A stretch of 64,000 nt of DNA from Paraeggerthella hongkongensis (GCF_003340345.1 NZ_PPTQ01000013.1:1-64000); one strand, 5' to 3'; numbered from the stretch's first letter, positions 36,412 through 46,135 are shown. The notes: generated from the letters alone by a model not told the origin. A program made the numbers and translations.

Positions 36412-36417
36412 GCCGTC

Positions 36418-36453
36418 ATTGTAGCGCCCGAGCGCCCCTGCATGCGCTAGAAT
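36418..36453. promoter_or_regulatory. Overlapping divergent leaderless promoters (addB / EamA)
   Basis: On the minus strand TACAAT (complement of 36418-36423), GACGGC, ATG leads into addB. On the plus strand TAGAAT (36448-36453), GGCGGC, ATG (36460) leads into the EamA gene. Both -10 boxes are six bases from the start codon, where transcription would begin. Each promoter's -35 position falls beside the other's -10, so the two should compete for polymerase. Confidence 0.65.
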
Positions 36454-36459
36454 GGCGGC

Positions 36460-37383
36460 ATGCAGAAGAACACCTTGAAATACTCGACCCTCGTATTCCT
36501 GGGTGGAGCGAGCTACGGCGTCATGGCTGCAACGGTCAAGATGACGTACGCCGCAGGTTTTTCCTGGACGCAAGCGGTGGCAAGCCAGGCTCTGTTCGGC
36601 ACGCTCCTATTCGCCATCGCGCTTGCCGTGTCGCTCGGGCGCGGACGCAAACCGGCGCCCCTGACCCCGAAGCGCATCCTGTCGTTGGTGGGACTGGGCC
36701 TGAACACCTGCGCCACGTGCGTGCTCTACAACCTCTCCCTCACCATGCTTCCGGTTTCGGCGGCTCTTACCATGCTGTTCCAATTCACGTGGATCGGCAT
36801 TGTCATCCAGGTAGCAGTTACCCGGCGCAAGCCGCAGGCAGCCGAGCTGGTGGCCGCGGTCGCCATCCTTGGCGGGACGCTTTTCGCAAGCGGGATGTTC
36901 TCGAGCGCGGTCGGGGAGCTGAATCCGATCGGCATCCTCTGCGGACTGGGATCCGCCGTCAGCTGCGCGCTGTTCATGTTCTTCTCGAGCCGCGTGGGAT
37001 GCGGCCTTCCGCCTATCCAGCGAGGGCTCGTGGTCTGCCTGGGTGCATGCGTGCTCGGATTCGCCCTGTGCCCGGACTACTTCGCCAGCGGCGCGATTCA
37101 GGCGGGCATTTGGAAGTACGGGCTGGTGCTGGGGCTGTGCGCGCTGTTCGTCCCCGTCATCTTGTTCGGCATCGCCACGCCCCATCTTTCGACGGGGCTC
37201 TCCACCATCATGGCTTCGTCCGAGCTGCCCTGCGGCATCGCCATTTCAGCGGTTCTCGTTGGCGAGTCGGTGGACGCCCTGCAGCTTGTCGGGGTGATCG
37301 TCATCCTGATCGGCGTCGTGGTGTCGCAGCTTCCCAACCTGCTTCCCGCGAAAACGGCGGCAGAGCCGCAATCCCCGAACTAG
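36460..37383 (+). CDS. EamA/DMT-superfamily transporter
   Basis: 307 residues with ten predicted membrane helices in two EamA halves. The first half begins LVFLGGASYGVMAATVKMTYA, the second NPIGILCGLGSAVSCALFMFF. The signature near the end (GIAISAVLVGESVDALQLVGVIVILIGVVVSQL) is typical. Members export metabolites such as amino acids; the substrate cannot be told. The start is set by the leaderless TAGAAT-6-ATG arrangement. A GCGCGAA/TTCGCGC hairpin at 37449-37473 may end it, without a T-run. Confidence 0.88.
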   Translation: MQKNTLKYSTLVFLGGASYGVMAATVKMTYAAGFSWTQAVASQALFGTLLFAIALAVSLGRGRKPAPLTPKRILSLVGLGLNTCATCVLYNLSLTMLPVSAALTMLFQFTWIGIVIQVAVTRRKPQAAELVAAVAILGGTLFASGMFSSAVGELNPIGILCGLGSAVSCALFMFFSSRVGCGLPPIQRGLVVCLGACVLGFALCPDYFASGAIQAGIWKYGLVLGLCALFVPVILFGIATPHLSTGLSTIMASSELPCGIAISAVLVGESVDALQLVGVIVILIGVVVSQLPNLLPAKTAAEPQSPN

Positions 37384-37490
37384 CCCGAGCGGTCCCGCCC
37401 CGACCCTGCGGGCAACCCGGATCGAAAACGTGGGCGCGACGCGAAAAAGCGCGAACCCCCGATGGATTCGCGCTCGATGAATTGTCGTTC

Positions 37491-37520
37491 AAAAAAGGAA
37501 ACCACCCCGGAAGGTGGTTT
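37491..37520 (-). terminator. Terminator behind tRNA-Glu
   Basis: On the minus strand AAACCACC-TTCCGG-GGTGGTTT is followed by CC and six T. Confidence 0.85.
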
Positions 37521-37534
37521 GCCTGTATCTACGA

Positions 37535-37609
37535 TGGTGCCCCCAACGGGAATCGAACCCGTGTCTCAGCCTTGAAAGGGCCGCGTCCTGACCTCTAGAC
37601 TATGGGGAC
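37535..37609 (-). tRNA. tRNA-Glu (anticodon TTC)
   Basis: 75 bases. Acceptor GTCCCCA pairs with TGGGGGC, the anticodon loop CTTTCAA shows TTC, the T-arm is ACGGG-TTCGATT-CCCGT, and CCA is encoded. Confidence 0.95.
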
Positions 37610-37761
37610 GGTTGCGTTTTCGTCTCCGAAAAGCAGCCTGAATATTATTGCAAAGGTTTTCTCAAATTGCAAGAGAAAATTTTGGAGGAATATTTCAGGG
37701 CTTTTTCTCCTGCGCGCCACGGCGTCAACGAAGCGCGGCCGTTTGCGGTATGATAGACGGC

Positions 37762-39213
37762 ATGGACAACGAAACCAAGCCAACACCCCTGTCGCCGGAC
37801 GTCGAGAAACCCGGCGCATCCTCGGACGAGGCCCTTGAGGCGCGCGCTGGGCAATCGCTCGAAGCCGAAGCGGAGCCAGCAGCCGACGCTGCACTCGCCC
37901 CGGTGGAGCCGGAATCCGAAGAGCCTCGCAAGCCCCTCGTCATCGTCATGCACGCCTCCGTCGGTTCGGGGCACCGTAGCGCCGCGAACGCCGTAGCTCA
38001 GGCGTTCGACCTCATGCGCGACGAGCGAAACGCCCATGTCCGAACGGATGCCGACCAAACCGACGAGACGCTCGCCAGCCTGGTCCCCGAGGATCTGGAA
38101 GTCGAGGTGCTCGACGTGCTCGATTTCGGCCGCGTAGTGTTCGACGGAAACAAGGCGGCATCGCTGTTCACGGGCGCAACGCGACCCATCTACGACCTCA
38201 CCTGGCGCTTCACGCTGACCGGCCGCCTTCTTTGGGGCGGCGGAACTATATGGAACCATCTCATGTACGGCGCGTTCACCGACTACGTGGAGAAAAAGCA
38301 GCCGATCGCGGTGGTCTGCACGCATATCACCGCAGCCAACGTCGCAACGGCCGCGCGCATGCTGACCGGGCAGCGCTTCCCCATCGTCTGCGTTCCCACG
38401 GACTACGAGACCGAAGGCCTTTGGCCCCATCGCGCCGCCGACCTGTTCTGCGTGGCGAACGAATCTATGGCCGAAACGCTGCGCCCGCGCAAGGTTGCCG
38501 AAGATCGCATCCTCATCACGGGCATCCCCACGCGCGACGATTTCCGCCGCGACTACGATCGCGTCGCCACGCGCGAGCGACTGGGGCTTCCCCAAAACAA
38601 GCGCGTCGTGCTCGCGCTGGCCGGCGCGTACCTGCCGCAGCCTTACGTGCACTTCCGTACCGCGCTCGACAAGCTGCTGCCCTACCTGCACAGCCTGAGC
38701 AGCACGCTGCACTTCGTGTTCATAGCAGGAAACGACGCCGAGTACGCACGGCATCTTCGCCAAGAGTGCCAGGAACTGAGCATCGAAAACGTCACGGTGC
38801 TCGATTACGTAGAGGGAATGGCCGCGCTCATGGCTGCAAGCGACCTGGTCATCTGCAAGTCGGGCGGCCTTACGGTGACGGAATGCCTGTGCTCGCAGGT
38901 GCCGATGATCCTTCTGGGCCGCGCGTACGGCCAAGAGAAGGTCAACGTGCAAATGCTCACCTCGCTCGGCGCGGCCATGCACGTGACCACGGCGCGCGAG
39001 CTTCTTGACGCTTTGCGCCACATCGCGAAGAACCCCGACAGCGCCCGCGCCATGCTAGTCAACGGAAGCTTCCTGCGGCGGCCGAACGCGGCCCGCGACA
39101 TCGCAGCAGCCACGTTGCGCCTGGCCGCTGCGCCGAAAAACGGCGACGATCCCATCTATCGCAAGCATTTCCTACATTTCTACTGGGGCGACAAGCCCGC
39201 ACACATTCGCTAA
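37762..39213 (+). CDS. MGDG-synthase-like diacylglycerol glycosyltransferase
   Basis: 483 residues. An acidic, Ala/Pro/Glu-rich N-terminal tail (about 1-55) precedes a GT-B fold of the MGDG synthase/UgtP family: VIVMHASVGSGHRSAANAVA (lipid-side loop), VCVPTDYETEGLWPHRAAD, and the nucleotide-sugar site DLVICKSGGLTVTECLC with PMILLGRAYGQEKVN. It should add sugar to diacylglycerol to make membrane glycolipids. The ATG at 37762 lies seven bases after TATGAT (37749-37754), another leaderless candidate; an ATG at 37750 overlaps that box. The mRNA runs on into the DEAD-box gene nine bases later. Confidence 0.87.
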   Translation: MDNETKPTPLSPDVEKPGASSDEALEARAGQSLEAEAEPAADAALAPVEPESEEPRKPLVIVMHASVGSGHRSAANAVAQAFDLMRDERNAHVRTDADQTDETLASLVPEDLEVEVLDVLDFGRVVFDGNKAASLFTGATRPIYDLTWRFTLTGRLLWGGGTIWNHLMYGAFTDYVEKKQPIAVVCTHITAANVATAARMLTGQRFPIVCVPTDYETEGLWPHRAADLFCVANESMAETLRPRKVAEDRILITGIPTRDDFRRDYDRVATRERLGLPQNKRVVLALAGAYLPQPYVHFRTALDKLLPYLHSLSSTLHFVFIAGNDAEYARHLRQECQELSIENVTVLDYVEGMAALMAASDLVICKSGGLTVTECLCSQVPMILLGRAYGQEKVNVQMLTSLGAAMHVTTARELLDALRHIAKNPDSARAMLVNGSFLRRPNAARDIAAATLRLAAAPKNGDDPIYRKHFLHFYWGDKPAHIR

Positions 39214-39221
39214 GGAGAATC

Positions 39222-40754
39222 ATGTTGCAATTCAACGAACTCGGCCTGTCCGACCAGGCCCTTGAAGCCGTCGCGCGCCTGGGCTACGAAGCCCCGACGC
39301 CCGTTCAGGAACAGGCCATTCCGCTCGCGCTGGAAGGACGCGACCTCATCGCTGCGGCCAAGACCGGCACCGGCAAGACTGCTGCGTTCTCGCTGCCCTC
39401 CCTCGACCGTCTGGAACACGCGAAGGGCGGCCAGGGCCCGCTCATGCTGGTGGTCACGCCCACGCGCGAACTGGCGCAGCAGATCGGCGAGGTGTGCACG
39501 GCCATCGCCACCTCCACGCACCATCGCATCCTCACCGTGGTGGGCGGCCTGTCCTACGAGCCTCAGATCAAGAAGCTCAAGCACGGCGTCGACGTGCTCA
39601 TCGCCACGCCCGGACGCCTGGTGGACCTCATGGAGCAGCAGGCGGTCCGCCTGGGAGACGTGGAAGTGCTCGTGCTCGACGAAGCCGACCGCATGCTGGA
39701 CATGGGCTTTTGGCCCGCCATGAGAAAGATCATCGGCGCTACGCCCACGACGCGCCAGACGCTGCTGTTCAGCGCCACCATCGACGCCTCTATCAAGAAC
39801 AGCGTGGGAAAGCTGCTGCACGACCCCGCTTTCGTAGAGATCGCGCACAAGGGCGAAACGGCCGACACGGTGGATCAGTACGTCATCCACGTGCCGCAAG
39901 CCGTGAAGCCGGCGCTGCTCAAAGCCGTGCTCGCCGAGAAAGGGGCCGATCGCGTCATCGTGTTCGCCCGTACCCGCAGCCGCGCTGACGCCACCTGCCG
40001 ACGTCTCAAGCGCGCCGGTTACTCGGTCGAGGCCATCCACTCCGACCGCAGCCAGAACCAGCGCCGCCGCGCGCTCGACAACTTCGCCGCCGGAACGACC
40101 GGGATCCTCGTGGCCACCGACGTGCTGGCGCGCGGCATCGACGTGGAGGAAGTCGAGTACGTGGTGAACTACGACCTGCCCACTCAGCCCGAGGATTACG
40201 TGCACCGCATCGGCCGCACGGGTCGCGCAGGCGCCGCAGGCTACGCGGTGTCCTTCGTCAGCCCCGAAACCGTCGATGCGCTGCGCGACATCGAAAAGCT
40301 CATCAAGCGCCCCATTCCGGAAATGCAGCTCGCCTCGTTCGACATGCAGGAGGCCGAGGAAGACGCCGTTGCCAAGGCGCAGCGCGCCGACGCCCGCCGA
40401 GACCCGGAGATCAAGCAGGCGGCCAAGGAGCAGGCGGCTCGCGAGCGCAAGAAGGCGAAGGCGCGCGAACAGGCTCAAACGGAATCGACGCCGAACGCCG
40501 GCGGGCCGAAGCGCCGCGGCGGCAAGAAGCCCGCAGGAACGCAGGGAGCGCAGCCGAACAGGCAAAACCCCGGACAAGCCAAGTCTCAGCGCGCCGGCGG
40601 CAACGCCGCCAAGCCCGCCGGGCGCAGCACGAGCAGCGGGCGCCCGACCCAAAGCGGCTCGCCCAAGCGCACCGGAGCCGACCTGCGCCCGGGACGCGCG
40701 CATCGCGCCGACGTTGCCCAGCAGCGCTCCAACGGACGCGGCAAGCGTCGCTAG
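39222..40754 (+). CDS. DEAD-box RNA helicase (RhlE/CshA-like)
   Basis: 510 residues. Helicase motifs in order: Q motif APTPVQEQAIPLAL, motif I AAKTGTGKTAAF, PTRELAQQIGE, DEAD in VLVLDEADRMLDMGF, LFSATIDAS, VIVFARTRSRAD, ATDVLARGIDVEEVEYVVNYD and HRIGRTGRAG. From about residue 385 the tail is rich in Lys, Arg, Gly and Gln and probably binds RNA. DEAD-box proteins remodel RNA in ribosome assembly and decay. The start has AAGGAG six bases upstream. Confidence 0.94.
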   Translation: MLQFNELGLSDQALEAVARLGYEAPTPVQEQAIPLALEGRDLIAAAKTGTGKTAAFSLPSLDRLEHAKGGQGPLMLVVTPTRELAQQIGEVCTAIATSTHHRILTVVGGLSYEPQIKKLKHGVDVLIATPGRLVDLMEQQAVRLGDVEVLVLDEADRMLDMGFWPAMRKIIGATPTTRQTLLFSATIDASIKNSVGKLLHDPAFVEIAHKGETADTVDQYVIHVPQAVKPALLKAVLAEKGADRVIVFARTRSRADATCRRLKRAGYSVEAIHSDRSQNQRRRALDNFAAGTTGILVATDVLARGIDVEEVEYVVNYDLPTQPEDYVHRIGRTGRAGAAGYAVSFVSPETVDALRDIEKLIKRPIPEMQLASFDMQEAEEDAVAKAQRADARRDPEIKQAAKEQAARERKKAKAREQAQTESTPNAGGPKRRGGKKPAGTQGAQPNRQNPGQAKSQRAGGNAAKPAGRSTSSGRPTQSGSPKRTGADLRPGRAHRADVAQQRSNGRGKRR

Positions 40755-40755
40755 C

Positions 40756-40790
40756 CCGCACACCGCACACCGCACACCGCACACCGCACA
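40756..40790 (+). repeat. Five tandem copies of CCGCACA
   Basis: The heptamer is repeated five times without error, beginning two bases after the DEAD-box stop codon. Confidence 0.95.
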
Positions 40791-40791
40791 C

Positions 40792-40847
40792 ATTGTCGCC
40801 CGAAACGCACGGTTTTCCTTTCAATTCCGTACGTTTCGGGCGACAAT
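40792..40847. repeat. Palindromic stem-loop between converging genes
   Basis: ATTGTCGCCCGAAACG (40792-40807) pairs perfectly with 40832-40847, and the stem extends inward over ACGG/CCGT past one mismatch. It can serve as terminator for the converging helicase and DUF1667 genes, although the T-run is missing. Confidence 0.8.
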
Positions 40848-40863
40848 TCGTTTTACGTCGCCG

Positions 40864-41235
40864 TTACGGTACGCTTTTCGTGGCGATCACCGCCACGCCG
40901 GTGCCGCAAGCATCTTCGATCAGCACCGCGCCGGCCGAAACAGGAGCCTCCAGCCGCAGCGCGCCAAGCGCGGCCAGAACCTCGGCCATGCGGTCCTTCG
41001 GCACCGGTTGCGCGGTCTTCACGCTCACCGGCTCCAGACAACCCGCAACGGGAAGCACCGCGGTCACCATCCGCTCGGGGCTGACGGCCTCCTGCGCCGC
41101 GTACTCGGCTCCGCGCTTGCACGTGTGACCGGACACCTCGGCCACGGTTCCATCCTCGGCGAACGACACCTCCACCGGGCACCCCAGCGGGCAGCGAATG
41201 CACGTGAACACGGCAACGTCGGTCGCGAACTGCAT
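40864..41235 (-). CDS. DUF1667 protein
   Basis: 123 residues. Conserved cysteines CIRCPLGCPVEV and SGHTCKRGAEYA match the DUF1667 family, which accompanies GlpA-like dehydrogenases and FAD oxidoreductases in anaerobes. The Cys pattern suggests a metal or Fe-S site. Its ATG shares one base with the stop of the upstream fusion gene (TGATG), so the two are made together. It is likely an electron-transfer partner of the upstream flavoprotein. Confidence 0.88.
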   Translation of the reverse strand: MQFATDVAVFTCIRCPLGCPVEVSFAEDGTVAEVSGHTCKRGAEYAAQEAVSPERMVTAVLPVAGCLEPVSVKTAQPVPKDRMAEVLAALGALRLEAPVSAGAVLIEDACGTGVAVIATKSVP

Positions 41236-44198
41236 CAGTCGGCACCTCCCCCGGTCATAGACGGGACAGAAAGCGCTCGATCCCCGTCGCCTGCGCCCTC
41301 GACGCGTACCCGCACGCTCTCCCAACGGACAAGCTCAGCCGCGCTCACGGGAACCTGGACCATCTCGGCAGGCACGGCGACCATCGTCTTCGCTCGCTTG
41401 ACCGTATGCGCGCGCCCGTGCGCATCGACTCCCTCCACGACGAATCGAGGATTGCGAACGGAGCGCGAAACCCGCAGAGAAAGCGCCACGTTGCCGCTCG
41501 GGGAACCCGCCGCGTCCACGGCATGGGGAACCACGTAGCGCACGCCCTGAGCGGCCAACACGGGCACCGACGCGCGCCGGCGCTCGCGGCGCGCGTCGAC
41601 CTCGCCAAGCGCGTAAGCCGCAGCGGAAGCGCCGGCCAAGTCGCCTTCGGCAGACGCATGGTCCGCCAAATCGTGCACGTGCAGCGCGTTTCCGCACGAG
41701 AACAAGCCCGCCACGTTGGTTTCCAGCCGGCTGTCCACGCGCGCGCCGCCGGTGACGGCGTCCAGTTCCACGTCGGCCGTCCGAGCCAGCTCGTTTTCGG
41801 GAAGCAGCCCCACCGACAAAAGCAGCGTATCGCACGCCACCCGCTGCTCGGTACCGGGAATCACCTGCACGGTATCGGGATCCACGTCCGACACGTACAC
41901 GGCGCTCAACCGTCCTTCGCCCTCCAAGCGCGTGACCGTGCGGCTCAGGAACAGCGGTATGCCGAAGTCGTCCAGGCATTGGACGACGTTGCGACGAAGC
42001 CCCGACGGATGGGGCATGAGCTCGTAGACGCCCGCCACCTCGGCCCCTTGCGAAACCAACCGTCGCGCCATGATGAGCCCGATATCACCGGACCCCAAGA
42101 TGACCGCGCGTTTTCCCGGCAAGCACCCTTGCAGGTTCATGAAGTTCTGGGCGCTGCCCGCGCTGAACACGCCGGACGGACGCGACCCTGCCACGTTGAG
42201 CGCGCCCAAACCCCGCTCGCGCGATCCCGTTGCCAGAACCACGGCCCGGGCACGGACCGCATACGCGCCGCGAGGACCCACCACGTGAACCGAGAACAGC
42301 CCGTCAGCTTGCTCCTGGGGCGCATCGATCGACGTAGCCGTAGCGTCTCGCAGCACGCAAACGCCGGATGCGTTCGACAAGGCAAGCTGATCGGCCTCGC
42401 GCTGGGCGTACTCGGGACCCGTCAGCTCCACGCCGAACCGATGCAGTCCGAATCCGTTGTGCACGCACTGCTTGAGAATGCCGCCCAGCTTTGCCTCGCG
42501 GTCGATCAGCACCACGCGAGCGCCGTGCGCCGCCGCCGCGCGCGCCGCCGCAATGCCGGCCGCGCCGCCGCCCACTACGGCGACGTCGCACTCCCGGGCC
42601 ATAGCGGGCGCACGCTCGACGCTTGCAGCGCTCGCAGCTTCGCTGCCCTCGAAGCCCTGCACGACGCTCGCGTAGTCGGTGCGCGCCGATGCCACCACGG
42701 GCGACCCCGGCAGGCGCTTATCCAGGCGATCGGGGGTCACGCCCGTTTCGCGCGCGACGATCTTCGCGATCTCGGGCGAGCAGAACCCGCCGTGGCAACG
42801 GCCCATCATGGCGCGCGTGCGCCATTTGAGCGCATCGAGCGACAGAACGGGCAACGGCCCCCGCAGGGCCGCAACCAATTCCGCTTCGGTCACCTGGCAG
42901 CATCGGCACACCACATGGCCCCAGCGGGCATCGCGCGCAACCGCTGCGGCGCGCGCGGCTTCGTCCATGTTCGCAAACGCCTTGCAAGCCTCTCTTCGGG
43001 CGCGGAACGACTCGTTGACCGGGGCGTCCAGCAGCGCGGCGACCTCGCCTGCGATATGCTCTCCCACGGCAGGCGCCGACGTGAGCCCCGGAGAGTCGAA
43101 GCAAGCCACGTTGAAGAACCCCGGGGCATCGTCGGGCTGGCCAATCACGAAGTCGTACCCTTCAGCGTTCGACGCGCGAAGGCCGGCGAAGTTGGTGATA
43201 AGGCCGCGGCCGTTCGCCTCCGGCCACGTCTTGCGCGCGGCGTCCAGCACGAACCGCAAGCCTTCGGCCGTCGTCGACGCGTCGGTCTTGTCGGCCTGGT
43301 CCACGGCGTTGGGGCCCACCAGCAAGTTGCCGTGCACCGTAGGGGTTACGAGCACGCCCTTCCCCGCCGACGACGGCGCCTGGAACATAGTGCGCGAGAA
43401 CACGGACCCCTTGTCCGTGTCGTACAGGCAGTACTCGCCCCGTCGCGCCACGATGCGCAGCTTGCGGGCGCTGACCATGTTGTTGATCTCGTCGGAGAAC
43501 ACGCCGGCAGCGTTCACCACCGCGCGCGCCGCCATCGTCAGCCCGCCGGCGGTGCTCACGCGGTACCGATACGGAGCAGCGCTTCGGCGCACCTGCCCGC
43601 GCCGCTCGGCAACGCGCTCCGCCGCTGCTTGCTCCTCAGCGGTCAAGCGATCGAGGCCCGTCACGCTCTGCTCGAACAGAAAGGCAGCGCCATGCAGAGC
43701 CGCCTGCTCGGCAGCGAACAGCGCCACCTCGTAGGGATCGCATATAGCGCCCGTTTCGGCAAGCAAGCCGCCGCGAACCTGCGACGAGACGGAGGGCTCG
43801 AGCGCGCGCACGGCAGCCGCATCGAGCTCGCGCACCCCTTCGATGCCGTTTCGGGCAGCCCGCTCGACCAGCTGACGCACCGCGGCCAGCTCCTCGTCGG
43901 AGAACGCGAGCACCATCGACCCGTTCCGACGATACGAAAATCCCAATTCATCGGCCCAGCGGGAGAACAGTTGCGAGCCCCGTGCATTGAACCGCGCCTT
44001 GAGCGTACCGGGAGCAGGATCGTAGCCGGCATGCACGATCCCCGAATTCGCGCGCGTTGCACCGCACGCCACATCGTTTCCCGCTTCGAGAACCGTGACG
44101 TGAACCCGCCAGCGAACAAGTTCGCGCGCCACGCAAGCGCCCGCCACGCCCGCACCGATAATCGCAACGTCCGTTGTGAGAAAAGATTCAGTATCCAT
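41235..44198 (-). CDS. Fused GlpA-like dehydrogenase and FAD/NAD oxidoreductase
   Basis: 987 residues that join two proteins usually encoded separately. Residues 1-400 are an FAD-dependent glycerol-3-phosphate dehydrogenase-like domain ([35 protein letters not shown]). A BFD-like [2Fe-2S] domain follows ([29 protein letters not shown]). From about 545 a pyridine-nucleotide-disulfide-type reductase begins ([36 protein letters not shown]). The last 100 residues are an uncharacterised beta-rich tail. The substrate may be glycerol-3-phosphate or another hydroxy acid. The start at 44198 is chosen because the FAD motif follows at once; the open frame reaches 44819 through the opposite gene. Confidence 0.87.
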   Translation of the reverse strand: MDTESFLTTDVAIIGAGVAGACVARELVRWRVHVTVLEAGNDVACGATRANSGIVHAGYDPAPGTLKARFNARGSQLFSRWADELGFSYRRNGSMVLAFSDEELAAVRQLVERAARNGIEGVRELDAAAVRALEPSVSSQVRGGLLAETGAICDPYEVALFAAEQAALHGAAFLFEQSVTGLDRLTAEEQAAAERVAERRGQVRRSAAPYRYRVSTAGGLTMAARAVVNAAGVFSDEINNMVSARKLRIVARRGEYCLYDTDKGSVFSRTMFQAPSSAGKGVLVTPTVHGNLLVGPNAVDQADKTDASTTAEGLRFVLDAARKTWPEANGRGLITNFAGLRASNAEGYDFVIGQPDDAPGFFNVACFDSPGLTSAPAVGEHIAGEVAALLDAPVNESFRARREACKAFANMDEAARAAAVARDARWGHVVCRCCQVTEAELVAALRGPLPVLSLDALKWRTRAMMGRCHGGFCSPEIAKIVARETGVTPDRLDKRLPGSPVVASARTDYASVVQGFEGSEAASAASVERAPAMARECDVAVVGGGAAGIAAARAAAAHGARVVLIDREAKLGGILKQCVHNGFGLHRFGVELTGPEYAQREADQLALSNASGVCVLRDATATSIDAPQEQADGLFSVHVVGPRGAYAVRARAVVLATGSRERGLGALNVAGSRPSGVFSAGSAQNFMNLQGCLPGKRAVILGSGDIGLIMARRLVSQGAEVAGVYELMPHPSGLRRNVVQCLDDFGIPLFLSRTVTRLEGEGRLSAVYVSDVDPDTVQVIPGTEQRVACDTLLLSVGLLPENELARTADVELDAVTGGARVDSRLETNVAGLFSCGNALHVHDLADHASAEGDLAGASAAAYALGEVDARRERRRASVPVLAAQGVRYVVPHAVDAAGSPSGNVALSLRVSRSVRNPRFVVEGVDAHGRAHTVKRAKTMVAVPAEMVQVPVSAAELVRWESVRVRVEGAGDGDRALSVPSMTGGGAD

Positions 44199-44297
44199 GT
44201 CGTTCAGCTTACTATTTATCCCCGTTGGGCGAAAGAGCGAACTTGGCTTGCGCGAATAACGGTATCGTAGGCGCAACGAATCGAAGAAAGGAACGAG

Positions 44298-44648
44298 ATG
44301 CGCATAGCCGTGGCTAGCGAAGGCCTGAAGGTATCTCCCGTGTTCGGGAAGTGTGCCAGCTTCACCTGCTACAGAATCGAGCGCGGCGTCATCGTTGAAT
44401 GTCAGAACATGCCGAACCCACTCTTTCCCCCGAACCGTCTTGCCTCCCTTCTGCACGAGCTTGACGTCCGGGTGCTCATAACCGGAACGATCGAGCGCGA
44501 AGCCGCGGAAGCGCTGCGCGCCGTCGACATCGAAGTGGTGCCCAACAGGGGCGGTACCGCGCGCCATGCGGCCGAAGTCTACCTGGCGCGCACCTTGATC
44601 GGCTCGGACGAAAGCGATGAAGAGGAACTTGACGTCGTAGAGGCGTAA
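44298..44648 (+). CDS. NifX/NifB-like dinitrogenase cofactor-family protein
   Basis: 116 residues. [22 protein letters not shown] and the later [27 protein letters not shown] follow the Fe-Mo cofactor-binding (PF02579) fold. Stand-alone members occur in many anaerobes without nitrogenase and their role is unclear. The C-terminus is acidic ([14 protein letters not shown]). The start has AAAGGAACGAG upstream. It is divergent from the flavoprotein fusion. Confidence 0.85.
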   Translation: MRIAVASEGLKVSPVFGKCASFTCYRIERGVIVECQNMPNPLFPPNRLASLLHELDVRVLITGTIEREAAEALRAVDIEVVPNRGGTARHAAEVYLARTLIGSDESDEEELDVVEA

Positions 44649-44760
44649 ACCGCGCAAGGCGACCGCAAGGGTCGGTCCCGTTGCAGCTTCGAACCCCGTC
44701 TCAGGCATGCTGTTCGACACGGGAACGGAAAGACCCGCACGGTTTCCCTTTATCCTCGAA

Positions 44761-44797
44761 ACGAACGAAAGGCCCCGCTCCGGGGCCTTTCGTTCGT
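44761..44797. terminator. Perfect 17-bp palindromic terminator
   Basis: ACGAACGAAAGGCCCCG-CTC-CGGGGCCTTTCGTTCGT is a 17-bp stem with a three-base loop. It probably ends the NifX-like transcript. Confidence 0.8.
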
Positions 44798-44840
44798 GCA
44801 GGGCGCAAGCGCACCCCATCGGTTGCGGCGCTAGAACACA

Positions 44841-44868
44841 AGAAGCCCCCGAGCAATCGGGGGCTTCT
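44841..44868 (-). terminator. Terminator of infC-rpmI-rplT
   Basis: AGAAGCCCCCGA-GCAA-TCGGGGGCTTCT forms a perfect 12-bp stem 46 bases past the rplT stop. Confidence 0.8.
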
Positions 44869-44914
44869 CAGCATTAAGCCGTTGCGCCGACCGGTAGGTC
44901 AGCGAAACTAAAAG

Positions 44915-45268
44915 CTACAGGGCCTTCTTGGCAACCTCGACCACGGCGGCAAACGCCTCGGGATCGTTGATGGCCATATCGGAAAGCACCTTGCGGTCCA
45001 GCTGCACGCCAGCCTTCTTGAGGCCGTTCATCAGCACCGAGTAGCTCAGGCCGTTCAGGCGAGCGGCCGCGTTGATGCGGGTGATCCACAGACGACGGAT
45101 CTCGCGCTTCTTGTTGCGACGGTCGCGGTACATGTACTGCAGCGAATGCTGCACCTGTTCCTTCGCGGCACGATAAGAACGGGACTTTGCACCGTAATAG
45201 CCCTTGGCACGATTAAGGACGGTACGACGCTTCTTGTGGGCGCTGACTGCGCGCTTAACACGAGGCAT
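44915..45268 (-). CDS. rplT: 50S ribosomal protein L20
   Basis: 117 residues, full length. It binds 23S rRNA early in large-subunit assembly and in many bacteria represses its own operon. [20 protein letters not shown] and [20 protein letters not shown] are typical. It lies 23 bases after rpmI as the last gene of the infC operon. Confidence 0.98.
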   Translation of the reverse strand: MPRVKRAVSAHKKRRTVLNRAKGYYGAKSRSYRAAKEQVQHSLQYMYRDRRNKKREIRRLWITRINAAARLNGLSYSVLMNGLKKAGVQLDRKVLSDMAINDPEAFAAVVEVAKKAL

Positions 45269-45291
45269 GTTGTATCACTGCTCCTTTTAGA

Positions 45292-45489
45292 CTAGCGAAG
45301 GCCGAGATTACGCGCGATAACCTTGTTATCGGCCTTGGCCACTTCGGTCTCATGACGGAAATTACGCTTACGCTTCTGGCTCTTCTTCGTCATGATATGG
45401 CTCTTGAAAGCCTTGGAGCGCATGATCTTGCCGGAGCCGGTAACGCGGAAACGCTTCGCGGTGCCGCGATGGGTCTTCATCTTAGGCAT
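45292..45489 (-). CDS. rpmI: 50S ribosomal protein L35
   Basis: 65 residues. [20 protein letters not shown] and the basic tail are diagnostic. The ATG lies within the last codons of infC (overlap of eight bases), so translation is coupled to IF-3. Confidence 0.98.
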   Translation of the reverse strand: MPKMKTHRGTAKRFRVTGSGKIMRSKAFKSHIMTKKSQKRKRNFRHETEVAKADNKVIARNLGLR

Positions 45490-46063
45490 TGCCTTCGTCC
45501 TTCCCTTCTTCTTTCTTCTCGTTCTCTTTCTTTTTCTTCGCCAACGTCGCTGCAGGCAACGGGGCGATGAGCATGTGCATGTTGCGGCCTTCCATCTTAG
45601 GCTGGGTCTCGATGACCGCTACGTCCTTCAGATCGTCGGCCAGCCGCTCCAGGATGGTGAGGCCCTGCTCCGGGTGCGCCATTTCGCGGCCGCGGAACAT
45701 GATGGTGATCTTGACCTTGTTGCCGCCGTCGAGGAAGCGCAGAACGTGCTTCTTCTTCGTGGTGTAGTCGCCCACGTCGATCTTCGGGCGGAACTTCATT
45801 TCCTTGGTCTCGATCTTGCTCTGGTTCTTGCGAGCCTGCTTCGCCTTGATGGCCTGGTCGTACTTGAACTTGCCGTAATCCATGATGCGGCACACGGGCG
45901 GGTCGGCGTTCGGGGCGATCTCGACCAAGTCAAGGCCCTCGTTATCGGCGATTCGCTGGGCCTCAGATGTGACGTAAATACCCATCTGCGTCCCGTCGAA
46001 CCCGATCAACCGGCACTCGCGCACGTTGATTTGTTCGTTGAGCCGAGGCTCCTGAGCAGCTAT
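45482..46063 (-). CDS. infC: Translation initiation factor IF-3
   Basis: 193 residues: IF-3 N-domain ([20 protein letters not shown]), linker, and C-domain ([33 protein letters not shown]). The C-terminus is extended by a Lys/Glu-rich tail ([18 protein letters not shown]). The likely start is ATA at 46063, five bases after AGGGAGGTGA. The only upstream GTG is part of that ribosome site, and no ATG fits. IF-3 genes commonly start at ATT, ATC or ATA so that IF-3 can repress its own translation. Confidence 0.93.
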   Translation of the reverse strand: MAAQEPRLNEQINVRECRLIGFDGTQMGIYVTSEAQRIADNEGLDLVEIAPNADPPVCRIMDYGKFKYDQAIKAKQARKNQSKIETKEMKFRPKIDVGDYTTKKKHVLRFLDGGNKVKITIMFRGREMAHPEQGLTILERLADDLKDVAVIETQPKMEGRNMHMLIAPLPAATLAKKKKENEKKEEGKDEGNA

Positions 46064-46103
46064 CGCGCTCACCTCCCTTTCTAGCGCGCTTTCGCGCGTC
46101 AAT

Positions 46104-46135
46104 AAAAAACCCGCAGCTCCGAGAGCTTGCGGGTT
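46104..46135 (-). terminator. Leader attenuator of infC-rpmI-rplT
   Basis: On the minus strand ACCCGCAAGCTCT-CGG-AGCTGCGGGT is followed by six T, 40 bases before the infC start. No gene lies upstream on this strand, so it sits in the operon's own leader and can cut transcription short. The stretch 46064-46503 otherwise holds only promoters. Confidence 0.75.

Noticed and set aside
44670-44720. Degenerate tRNA between the NifX-like gene and rplT
   Set aside because: CTTCGAACCCCG looks like a T-loop, but flanking bases do not form a T-stem, anticodon arm or acceptor.
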